From positions 1-28,482 of the IMG/VR virus record IMGVR_UViG_3300035180_000488: a stretch of DNA of 28,482 nucleotides; one strand, given 5' to 3'. Of the stretch, positions 22,697 through 28,482 are shown in pieces (positions within the stretch are counted from its first letter, which is position 1; every line of letters begins with the position of its first letter). Both the position numbers and the translations under genes were made by a program. The notes beneath the pieces are model-generated. The model did no database searches. It was given only the letters and a program-made list of their open reading frames with translations, and was not told the DNA's origin. The DNA is from a virus.

Positions 22697-23430
22697 TATA
22701 ATCTCCTATAATCTGTTGCATAAAAGTTACCTGCTGTATAGTCTTTACTATTTGCAATGTAACCAGTTTTTATCTCATTATTATACAACTGGTACTCTTC
22801 ATTACCAAATTGTCTATTTTGAGTATCCTTGTCATCCCTTAGAGTAACTGCACAAACATAATGTCGTATAGCAGTATCCCAAGAATCACTTAGAGGACAT
22901 TCAGCCGCCATAGAGGTAACTAAAGGGGGTCGTTGAATATAATATATAACAAGACCAGATAAATCTTCATATATTCCGGTCATTACACCAAATACAGGTG
23001 AAACTGTTATATCATCTAAGTTAGTTATCACACCGAATGTATCTAAACCAACTATTTCTGAGTTGGGTGTAGGATATATTCTTAACTGATTGTTATTAAT
23101 CTTATCATATACAATATACTGAGGCGTATCACCTATATCTTCTTCCCATAAGGCTTCAATAGCATCCATTTCCTCGTGAGATTTGAATTCTAATGCTTGT
23201 CCGTTATACAAAGCTTTAGTAAGTCTTTGAACTGAACTAGGTAATGTATAGGTATTAATACCACCTAACAAAGGAACAGTAGTTTTACCTCTTATAGCCT
23301 TAACTAAACCATTAATGTTAGATATGGCCTCGTTAAAACCTCTAAGAAGTCTATCATTTGACCATCTATCACCATCAGGGTCATTAAGTGTATCTCTTAT
23401 AGAGTCTATAATAGTTAATACTTTTGACAT
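22696..23430 (-). CDS. Head-tail adaptor protein (DUF6682/P22 gp4-like)
   Basis: A 244-aa protein. IDSIRDTLNDPDGDRWSNDRLLRGFNEAI at the N-terminus is the standard helical opening of phage adaptor proteins (R-D-x-L-x-D...W-S/T-D-x-x-L-x-x-x-N-x-A). A beta region with INTYTLPSSVQRLTKALYN and LRIYPTP follows, and the C-terminus has AIRHYVCAVTLRDDKDTQN, all of which I associate with DUF6682-type podophage adaptors that sit below the portal and start the tail. It is preceded by an AGGAG-like site and the hairpin at 23455-23476. Confidence 0.75.
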   Translation of the reverse strand: MSKVLTIIDSIRDTLNDPDGDRWSNDRLLRGFNEAISNINGLVKAIRGKTTVPLLGGINTYTLPSSVQRLTKALYNGQALEFKSHEEMDAIEALWEEDIGDTPQYIVYDKINNNQLRIYPTPNSEIVGLDTFGVITNLDDITVSPVFGVMTGIYEDLSGLVIYYIQRPPLVTSMAAECPLSDSWDTAIRHYVCAVTLRDDKDTQNRQFGNEEYQLYNNEIKTGYIANSKDYTAGNFYATDYRRL

Positions 23431-23454
23431 TTATACTCCTATTAGATTAATTAT

Positions 23455-23476
23455 AAGTGCCTCCTAAGAGACACCT
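23455..23476 (-). other. RNA hairpin with TTAG loop between decoration and adaptor genes
   Basis: On the minus strand AGGTGTCTC-TTAG-GAGGCACTT can form a nine-pair stem including two G-T wobbles around a TTAG tetraloop. The following bases are ATAATTAATC, only moderately U-rich, so it is a weak terminator or a processing or stability element. It lies in the ~50-base gap between the decoration and adaptor genes. Confidence 0.45.
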
Positions 23477-23479
23477 AAA

Positions 23480-23869
23480 TTAACTAAGTCTAGTTAATTC
23501 ACCGTTAGATTTAGAGTACTCAATATACGTAAGAGTAATGTTGAATACAGTTGAACCTGTGGCAGGTGCTGTAGTACCAGCAACAACTTGAATTGCACCA
23601 CCTAGTGGTAAATTCTTAGTTACTGTATTAGGTAAAATGGCAGCCGGCGTCGCAGCGGCATTGGCAACTACTGCAGTACCAGCAATATTTAAACTAATTT
23701 GCGCTCCAGCTGTACCAGATGCAGTTACTATTTCAATAACTTCAGATACAATTAGTGAGTTATTAGGCAAATAGCCTAAAACAGTTCCTAAATCAGCTTC
23801 GGTTACGCCATAAGCAGCAAATACACTGACCCCTTTTTTATCATTAAAATTTCTAGCAGAAACAGCCAT
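23480..23869 (-). CDS. Head decoration / capsid-associated protein
   Basis: A 129-aa, Ala/Thr/Val-rich protein. It opens MAVSARNFNDKKGVSVFAAY, continues with LNIAGTAVVANAAATPAAIL and PLGGAIQVVAGTTA, and ends in FNITLTYIEYSKS. The beta-rich small-protein composition and its place right after the capsid gene fit a decoration or capsid-stabilising protein. TTTAAGGAGAATTT supplies a strong ribosome-binding site. The family is not identified from motifs. Confidence 0.55.
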   Translation of the reverse strand: MAVSARNFNDKKGVSVFAAYGVTEADLGTVLGYLPNNSLIVSEVIEIVTASGTAGAQISLNIAGTAVVANAAATPAAILPNTVTKNLPLGGAIQVVAGTTAPATGSTVFNITLTYIEYSKSNGELTRLS

Positions 23870-23879
23870 AAATTCTCCT

Positions 23880-23909
23880 TAAAATAAATAACCCACGCCT
23901 AAGCGTGAG
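23880..23909 (-). terminator. Leaky intrinsic terminator or processing hairpin at the end of the capsid gene
   Basis: On the minus strand CTCACGC-TTAG-GCGTGGG forms a seven-pair stem (one G-T) enclosing the capsid stop codon TAG, then TTATTTATTTT. The stem plus U-rich tail looks like an intrinsic terminator. It would lower expression of downstream genes relative to the major capsid protein, as seen after capsid genes in T7. Confidence 0.5.
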
Positions 23910-25086
23910 GTATATCAACGGCAATAACACCGAAGTCTAAACCAATAACGTTTGCTTGTTTGTAGACTGCTCCACCCTCAAGTTTAAGGTTTGTTTTACA
24001 AGCATTTGTCCAGAACTCAACAGCTGACTGTGAAGTAATACTAAAGTCAGTTGACTCTTGGAATTTATAATCCGGCATTTTACCGAACGCAACCTGACAA
24101 GCACCTTGTCCAAGAATTAACCCGCGGGAGAAAATTTTAGATGTTGTTACAGCATCAGTATCAAACGTAGTTTGACCAGACCAAGCACTAAAAACAGTTC
24201 CGTTAGCTGCCGTAGTTGTATACTGTCTAAGACCCGGAATTTCAACTTCAGTAGCATCTAAACCAAACGTACCTGTTCCAGCTGTATAACCAAAGAAATT
24301 TGATGCTTCAACAATAATCAACTGTCCAATACGTCCAATTACACCTGTTAAGGCACGGTTTTGTCCGCCGCGAACATCACCTGTAATAACTAGTGTTTGA
24401 TACTTAGAATCTTGTTTCAACAACTGCGCCATATAACTGTCAACTAGGAATAACCAAACTGACTCACCATTTTGTAATTGGTATGGCTCAAGAGGTGCTC
24501 TCTTCATTGCTGCTACGCCGGTATTAGGTGCGCCCGATGCAGATGGAGCTAAAAAGCCTACTCCAGATTTAAGTGCCGCTTCAATAGCTAACAAATCACT
24601 GTAACCAAAAGTTGCAACGCCTAACTTGTAAATATGTGATGGAGCTGTAGACATACCACCTTGAAGAGTATCAAAGATCATTTGATCTTTCCATCTAATC
24701 ATTAAGTCAGCAAGTTTTGCTCTTGAGTCAGTGTGTTGGTTGATAGTTAAATCACCGATATTTACACCGTCAAAGTTATCACCGTTGTCAACTGGAATAC
24801 GGTAACGCTCAACTGTTAGTTTATCAGAAAACCTACGTTTGATCTCACCTTTTCCATATGCAGTGTCTTTACCTTTGATAGCTCTACCACTTAACTTACC
24901 TGAGTAATCAAATACAACCGTATGACCATCAGATGCATTTTCGTTATTTGTTTGATACACGATAGAGTTTGAACTCATACCTGTATATGCAGCCCAAAAA
25001 GATAGGCTAGCTCTTTGAAGTAAGCCCTCTTGTAACCATTTTTTTCTTTCTAAATCAGACCCTAAGGCAACTGAACCACTTCCCAT
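23899..25086 (-). CDS. Major capsid protein (DUF4043 / N4-gp56-like HK97-fold)
   Basis: A 395-aa protein. It reads ERKKWLQEGLLQRASLSFWAAYTGMSSNSIVYQ near the N-terminus, then GHTVVFDYSGKLSGRAIKGKD, RYRIPVDNGD, HTDSRAKLADLMIRWKDQMIFDTL, and later QNGESVWLFLVDSYMAQLLK and IGRIGQLIIVEASNF. The order of a W..L...S.F helix, TG..V.F....L.G..V.G and LA.W..D is the DUF4043 capsid family pattern of podophages. It builds the icosahedral shell. No separate cleaved delta domain is visible, in keeping with an independent scaffold gene upstream. The stop lies in the hairpin described above. Confidence 0.85.
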   Translation of the reverse strand: MGSGSVALGSDLERKKWLQEGLLQRASLSFWAAYTGMSSNSIVYQTNNENASDGHTVVFDYSGKLSGRAIKGKDTAYGKGEIKRRFSDKLTVERYRIPVDNGDNFDGVNIGDLTINQHTDSRAKLADLMIRWKDQMIFDTLQGGMSTAPSHIYKLGVATFGYSDLLAIEAALKSGVGFLAPSASGAPNTGVAAMKRAPLEPYQLQNGESVWLFLVDSYMAQLLKQDSKYQTLVITGDVRGGQNRALTGVIGRIGQLIIVEASNFFGYTAGTGTFGLDATEVEIPGLRQYTTTAANGTVFSAWSGQTTFDTDAVTTSKIFSRGLILGQGACQVAFGKMPDYKFQESTDFSITSQSAVEFWTNACKTNLKLEGGAVYKQANVIGLDFGVIAVDIPHA

Positions 25087-25098
25087 AGAAGCTCCTTA

Positions 25099-25788
25099 CT
25101 ATAAAATTAGTTTTGAATAACCATCACTCAAAGTTTTTTCTGGCTTAAAGTCCTTCGGACTAACGGAACCACCAATCTTACCCATATTAGGTTGGCCCAG
25201 TGTTTCTGGATTAGCCACGGTCTTACCTTTGTTTAGATAAGAAGATACTTCAGTTAAAAACTCTTCGAATGAAATCTCATTCCTTGCAAGTTTATTAGTA
25301 ATTCGAGGCGGTACTTCGTTAGATATAATCTCGTCAGTAATAGCTATTGAAGCCGATGCATTAAATTCTTCTAAAACTTGTTGACGTCTTTCTAACTCAA
25401 ACTGTACACCGGCGGCCTTACCCGCTTCACCCGTCAGTTCAGCAAATTTGGCGTTGGCTTCTTGTTTTGCTTTTGTTTCAAAGCTATTTAACTTTTCTCG
25501 CCAAGCATCCGGATCTTCATACTTAAGATCATCAAGCTCTTGTTTTTGCTCCGGAGTTAATGTAACACTAACTGCTGAAGATAGTTGCTGTTTTAAGGCC
25601 TCTAGTTCCGCTTCCTTAGCTTTTAAAGCTTGTTGGCCTCTTGTATAAGCAGCCTGAGTTTCTTTACGTCTCTGTTCTGCTAGCTCAAGTTGTTTCTCGA
25701 TACTATCAGCAACAGGTGGCGTAGTCTGTGTAGGACTACCAGTTTGCTGAGTAGCATCTGCTGGTGTACCAGTTTCTGGATTACTCAT
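25099..25788 (-). CDS. Capsid scaffold protein
   Basis: A 229-aa acidic and helical protein. It starts MSNPETGTPADATQQTGSPT (disordered Thr/Pro-rich), then a long coiled coil (EKQLELAEQRRKETQAAYTR to LEALKQQL), a charged KQELDDLKYEDPDAWREKL region and a Lys-rich C-terminal tail. This composition and its location directly before the major capsid gene are the usual scaffold arrangement in podophages. Proteins of this kind assemble the prohead and then exit. AAGGAAAAAAG precedes the ATG. Confidence 0.75.
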   Translation of the reverse strand: MSNPETGTPADATQQTGSPTQTTPPVADSIEKQLELAEQRRKETQAAYTRGQQALKAKEAELEALKQQLSSAVSVTLTPEQKQELDDLKYEDPDAWREKLNSFETKAKQEANAKFAELTGEAGKAAGVQFELERRQQVLEEFNASASIAITDEIISNEVPPRITNKLARNEISFEEFLTEVSSYLNKGKTVANPETLGQPNMGKIGGSVSPKDFKPEKTLSDGYSKLIL

Positions 25789-25831
25789 CTTTTTTCCTTT
25801 AGTGTAAATTTAACCTAATTATAGGTAAACT

Positions 25832-25871
25832 GATGTTAGACATCATAGATATCAGGTGGGGCTGATATCTA
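25832..25871 (-). other. Pair of adjacent stem-loops in the capsid-operon leader
   Basis: A 10-pair perfect stem TAGATATCAG / CTGATATCTA with a six-base loop lies at 25846-25871. It follows directly after a shorter stem-loop (TGATGT-TAG-ACATCA, 25831-25845). Neither has a U-tract on either strand, so they are not intrinsic terminators. They lie in the 215-bp gap between the large terminase and scaffold genes, which holds no coding frame that I support. Confidence 0.55.
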
Positions 25872-25884
25872 GCTATCTAAGATA

Positions 25885-25948
25885 ACAATGGGTAGCGATT
25901 TTAAAGCCAAAGTTTAGGAGACTGTGTTGATGAATACCTACCCATTGT
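25885..25948 (-). repeat. 11-bp inverted repeat enclosing a 42-base loop
   Basis: ACAATGGGTAG at 25885-25895 pairs with CTACCCATTGT at 25938-25948, a perfect 11-base inverted repeat. On the minus strand it would fold the start of the capsid-operon leader, since a candidate promoter -10 (TATAAT) lies only a few bases upstream. It may act as a 5' stabilising stem or as a protein or operator site. Confidence 0.5.
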
Positions 25949-25951
25949 AAT

Positions 25952-25957
25952 ATTATA
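25952..25957 (-). promoter_or_regulatory. Candidate -10 promoter element for the capsid operon
   Basis: On the minus strand the sequence ATTAAGGAGTTTAGGTGTATAATATTAC contains a perfect TATAAT at 25957-25952 preceded by TG-like bases (GTG). No good -35 is seen at 16-18 bases (GTTTTT at best). Transcription would begin near 25945, at the outer edge of the inverted repeat. Phage-specific sigma or polymerase use is possible. Speculative. Confidence 0.3.
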
Positions 25958-26003
25958 CACCTAAACTCCTTAATAAAAACTAAAATTTTAAATTATACTT
26001 AGC

Positions 26004-27515
26004 CTATAACGCCATCCTATCTGAATAGTTTGCTTTCGCAATCTTATATTTCTCCTCATAAGTCTTCTCTATTGTATTTTTAATCTTATGATATGTAAGA
26101 CCTAGTGCAGAATACCTAATTACGTCAGCGTAATGTGAATAATCATCGTGTTCTGGCACACCTAAGTAGACATCTAATCTTTTATCGTACTTTTGTCTGT
26201 AGTTTTGGATAGCTATTATCGTTTCGTTACAGTTTTCATCTATCTCCACAACACTAAGGTACTGTCTAGCTGCGTTTATACCCTCTTGTAAACTAAGTTT
26301 GGGTAATATTTTACATCTAACGCCTAGTCGTCTAAACTCTTCAAGCCTAGTTCTACCGGTTGATAGTTCCTTAACGTTTGCATCGTGCGGTAAAATTGCC
26401 TGCTCAATATTATAAGGTAACTTAGACATTATTTCTACATAGAACTCTATACTTTGTCCATTATTATCATATTCACCAATTATTTTAGGTACACCTTGTA
26501 TAATTTGAGTAAAATTTATACACATTCTGTCGTTCATACCTAAGTCAAATATAGCATATACGGGTTGTCCTGGTGTATATGGTGTAGGCTTAATCCGTTT
26601 ACTATTGATTAGTTTCTCGTATTGTAGTTTGTAGTATGTTCCCTCGACGGCAACGTTAAATGCGCTCTCTGGACTATATGGGTATTCCTGGTCAAACTTC
26701 TCAGCTAGTCTCTCCCTTTTCGCTGAACACCAATTCTTCTGTTCTTGAGTTAGTGTTATAGCTAAGTCTTTCTCTACTCTTGTAAAGTACTCAAAGTCAT
26801 CTTCTGAAGCTTCATAGTACTCATCCATACTACAATCAGGATCGTCAACCCAACTAAGAAATATTGGGTAGAAGTCTAAGGGTGTTAAACCTTCTGCTCC
26901 AACCAGCTTAAATCTTCTTTCTGCAGTCCTCCACATAGTAAAGAATAATCCTGTTTTACCTTCTGCTGTTGACTCAACACTTATAGAACTATTTGTACTT
27001 ACAGCCTCAAAGGCTCCGGTGTTTAATTCCTCTGCCTTCTCAGGAAACCTCTTTGCAATCTTAGCTAACTCTGAGACGTGAAGTGATGAAAGTGTATCCC
27101 CCCTAAAGTTACCTATTCGTAATGTAGACCCATTTGAAAATGTTAGTCCCTCAGAGTTACTTGAAACTAATTTTAGCCCTAACAACTCTTTTATTTGTGG
27201 GTCAAAGTTATCCCACATAAACAAGGCTTTCTTATATAACTTCTTAGCCTCATTCTGACCATATGACTGTACACCTGCCTGAGTATTGTCCCTGAATATA
27301 CATTTATCTAGTCCCTCAGCTACTTTGAATGTACTAATACCCTGCTGTCGAGACTTCAATGTTATTGTCTTAGGATGTTTTACTGCGAATACCTTCTCCT
27401 GTGCAAAGTTCAACCGCATCTGAACTACGGTGTCCTCCTTGTTAACTATGTAGTAGAGATTGTTAAGTCTCCAGTGTCTATCTGAGAGATAGTCTCTTAC
27501 GAAGTCCTCAAGCAT
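26004..27515 (-). CDS. Terminase large subunit
   Basis: A 503-aa packaging ATPase/nuclease. The Walker A-like loop is KSRQQGISTF near residues 54-63 (a variant of RQ-x-GKST common in terminases). A Walker B-like segment is SSLHVSELAKIAKRF, and SISVESTAEGK is the coupling motif. The nuclease domain shows AIFDLGMNDRMCINF (first Asp), LPHDANVKEL and SHYADVIRYSALG (last Asp), the RNase H-like triad of phage terminases. The gene is the second of the late unit and overlaps the small subunit candidate by 8 bases. It cuts concatemers and drives DNA into the prohead. Confidence 0.9.
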   Translation of the reverse strand: MLEDFVRDYLSDRHWRLNNLYYIVNKEDTVVQMRLNFAQEKVFAVKHPKTITLKSRQQGISTFKVAEGLDKCIFRDNTQAGVQSYGQNEAKKLYKKALFMWDNFDPQIKELLGLKLVSSNSEGLTFSNGSTLRIGNFRGDTLSSLHVSELAKIAKRFPEKAEELNTGAFEAVSTNSSISVESTAEGKTGLFFTMWRTAERRFKLVGAEGLTPLDFYPIFLSWVDDPDCSMDEYYEASEDDFEYFTRVEKDLAITLTQEQKNWCSAKRERLAEKFDQEYPYSPESAFNVAVEGTYYKLQYEKLINSKRIKPTPYTPGQPVYAIFDLGMNDRMCINFTQIIQGVPKIIGEYDNNGQSIEFYVEIMSKLPYNIEQAILPHDANVKELSTGRTRLEEFRRLGVRCKILPKLSLQEGINAARQYLSVVEIDENCNETIIAIQNYRQKYDKRLDVYLGVPEHDDYSHYADVIRYSALGLTYHKIKNTIEKTYEEKYKIAKANYSDRMAL

Positions 27516-27807
27516 CTATCACCCCTATGTCCATAGTAGGCAACGGTCGTGTGTCTGTACTAGACCCATACCTATCAAGGAGTAGTTGTATAGTTCTAAC
27601 CTGTGCTCCCTCAGTAAGTTTATCTCCGAAAGAATCCTCTATGCTAAGAACTATATCCGTTAAAACCTTAATGTCCCGCGGTTCATAGTACTTAGCATCT
27701 TGGTGTGTAATTTTTTCGTATGTTAAGTTTAAAGCGGTTATTTTGTAGTCGTCTAGTCTAGCTAGTATCTCCTGCTTTGTGGCTTGTAAGCTAAGTGGTT
27801 TATTCAT
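27508..27807 (-). CDS. Probable terminase small subunit
   Basis: A 99-aa mostly helical, charged protein (starts MNKPLSLQATKQEILARLDD) that immediately precedes the large terminase with an 8-base overlap. It has a KVLTDIVLSIEDSFGD helix pair and a QLLLDRYG helix, but no unmistakable HTH motif, so the assignment comes from gene order and size. It would recognise the packaging site, which may lie in the adjacent repeat region. AAGGA lies seven bases upstream of the ATG at 27807. Confidence 0.55.
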   Translation of the reverse strand: MNKPLSLQATKQEILARLDDYKITALNLTYEKITHQDAKYYEPRDIKVLTDIVLSIEDSFGDKLTEGAQVRTIQLLLDRYGSSTDTRPLPTMDIGVIDA

Positions 27808-27888
27808 CCTGCAGTCCTTTTTTGTATTATATGTATTTATTCCTTAATATCTCCTTAATTCTTTAGTTTAATAGTGGCAGCGGTGGTG

Positions 27889-27984
27889 GATTAGTGGATT
27901 AGTGGATTATTGTATTATAGGATTAGTAGATTAGTTGATAGTGGGATTAGTAGATTAGTTGATAGTGGGATTAGTTGATAGAGT
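27889..27984 (+). repeat. 8-bp-phased tandem repeat array (GATTAGT units)
   Basis: Twelve consecutive 8-base units can be laid out without a gap. Seven contain exact GATTAGT (starts 27889, 27897, 27921, 27929, 27945, 27953, 27969), and the others are variants (GATTATT, TATTATA, GATAGTG twice, GATAGAG). All start-to-start distances are multiples of eight. Two exact 24-base copies (27920-27943 and 27944-27967) form a higher-order repeat. The + strand is G/T-rich. It may be an origin iteron set, a packaging recognition site or a regulator-binding array. Confidence 0.85.
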
Positions 27985-28060
27985 ACTATATATAATAGGC
28001 ATATAACAGGGGGATAGAATCTGTTTTATCGTTAAATCGAGTTACAAGCTAAACTCCACA

Positions 28061-28081
28061 CCCCGGGCTTGTTGAGCGGGG
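28061..28081 (+). other. GC-rich hairpin in AT-rich control region
   Basis: CCCCG at 28061-28065 pairs with CGGGG at 28077-28081 around an 11-base loop. Imperfect outer pairing (GCTAA on the left with TTGGCTAGC on the right) may extend it. The surroundings are strongly AT-rich, which makes the island stand out. There is no T-run after it, so it is not a terminator. An origin or cis-acting packaging element is possible. Confidence 0.4.
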
Positions 28082-28303
28082 GTTGGCTAGCTGGTTATAT
28101 ATTATAGGCTATCACGTACGTACTAATCACATCATTTAATATCTTATAAAAGTTACGTAATTTAATCTTGTTTTAAGTAAAGTTATGATATTCACGCGTG
28201 TACATTATATAGCGCATTACTTACTTATCATTAATCTAATTCTTTAAGGAGAATTTAATATTTATTATATTATAATTATATAAATAAAAATAAGGACGAC
28301 AAA

Positions 28304-28482
28304 ATGACACACAACGTAACTACTAAAATGACACGCGATGAAGTTAGAGAACTACTCGAAAGTTTAAGAAAAGATTCAACTTTAACTTTAGACGAATATA
28401 ATAGTTTAATGCGTAAAATAACGACAGTAAGCTGGATTATAGCAAACACAGACGCAGGCTGCCGAAGAATACAGATATGCTT
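28304..28482 (+). CDS. N-terminal part of an unidentified + strand (early-type) protein, cut by window edge
   Basis: ATG 28304 has AAGGACG at 28292-28298 and opens a frame that stays open to the end of the window (59 complete codons). It reads MTHNVTTKMTRDEVRELLES, then LRKDSTLTLDEYNSLMRKIT and TVSWIIANTDAGCRRIQIC. The first part is helical and charged. No family is recognised. Its orientation, diverging from the late unit across the control region, suggests it is the first gene of another early or replication transcription unit. Confidence 0.6.
   Translation, partial: MTHNVTTKMTRDEVRELLESLRKDSTLTLDEYNSLMRKITTVSWIIANTDAGCRRIQIC

Larger units (their letters stand above)
27808..28303. other. 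Divergent non-coding control region
   Basis: A gap of 496 bases between the start of the late (minus) unit and the + strand gene at 28304. I see no supported coding frame or tRNA here. It holds two CTCCTTAAT-like copies near 27842-27859, an 8-bp-phased repeat array (27889-27984), a GC-rich hairpin (28061-28081) inside otherwise AT-rich sequence, short palindromes (ACGTACGT at 28114-28121, CACGCGTG at 28193-28200) and a very AT-rich stretch up to 28290. Such a layout suits divergent promoters, a replication origin or a packaging site. No convincing -35/-10 pair was found, though a TATAAT is present on the minus strand at 27831-27826. Confidence 0.6.

Noticed and set aside
25448-25648. Plus-strand ORF in the scaffold gene
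   Set aside because: Shadow of the Ala/Lys/Glu-rich scaffold; no initiation signals.
25926-25945. A 14-codon reading frame starting at the ATGGGTAGG on the minus strand in the capsid leader
   Set aside because: No Shine-Dalgarno at a workable distance; the ATG belongs to the inverted repeat, so an RNA or DNA structure explains it better.
27889-27984. Possible CRISPR-like array
   Set aside because: The units are 8-24 bases with no unique spacers; it is a simple tandem or iteron-type repeat.
27985-28140. Possible tRNA or structured tRNA-like gene in the control region
   Set aside because: No T-arm GTTCRANNC consensus, no matching acceptor stem and no anticodon arm could be drawn on either strand.

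Overview
The window is a block of a low-GC, virulent-type, tailed bacteriophage genome with a podophage (short-tailed) virion plan. It has two opposing transcription units. The left arm (1..8029, + strand) carries replication, recombination and nucleotide-modification genes, packed head to tail with 1-29 bp overlaps and ATGA/TAATG start-stop junctions. The right arm (27807 back to 8019, - strand) carries packaging, head, tail, lysis and DNA-ejection genes. The two units converge at 8019..8029, where the last codons of both overlap. A ~500-bp non-coding, repeat-bearing region (27808..28303) separates the late unit from a new + strand gene that runs off the right edge. The host cannot be read from the sequence. 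A Gram-negative host is inferred from the P22/T7-like virion and the M15-type endolysin. In gene content it resembles preQ0-encoding podophages such as the phiEco32 group, but that is an inference and not a match I could test.

Left arm: the C-terminus of a family A DNA polymerase, a 52-aa zinc-ribbon-like protein, a DUF5664 dNTP-pyrophosphohydrolase-like protein, a FEN-type 5'-3' exonuclease, and a DnaQ-like 3'-5' exonuclease. These are followed by a complete five-gene 7-deazaguanine cassette in the order queD-queE-dpdA-queC-folE, then an HTH protein, an ATP-dependent DNA ligase, a VRR-NUC nuclease and an SF2 helicase. The cassette holds every step from GTP to preQ0 (FolE, QueD, QueE, QueC) plus a short TGT-like transglycosylase (DpdA) that would insert the base into DNA. 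No QueF, amidotransferase-QueC fusion or ArcS is visible, so the predicted DNA mark is 7-cyano-7-deazaguanine (preQ0) in place of some guanines.

Right arm, in transcription order (right to left): probable small terminase, large terminase, a structured 215-bp leader, scaffold, major capsid protein, decoration protein, head-tail adaptor, a set of small tail-fibre-like proteins, a glycine-rich adhesin, a fibre-assembly protein, and a lysis block (small conserved protein, coiled-coil membrane protein, M15 endolysin, holin). After these come small structural proteins, a P22 gp10-like tail-hub protein, two tandem related GNAT-like proteins, DNA-ejection proteins, portal, an 864-aa internal virion protein, a lysozyme-like protein and a tiny Lys/Pro/Met-rich protein.

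The points most worth following up are the self-contained DNA-modification cassette with a non-canonical cysteine spacing in QueE and a very short DpdA; an 8-bp-phased repeat array at 27889..27984 in the divergent control region; the folded leader upstream of the capsid operon; a matched pair of TTAG-loop hairpins flanking the decoration gene; and several small genes (344..502, 8019..8153, 16305..16451) that are easily missed.
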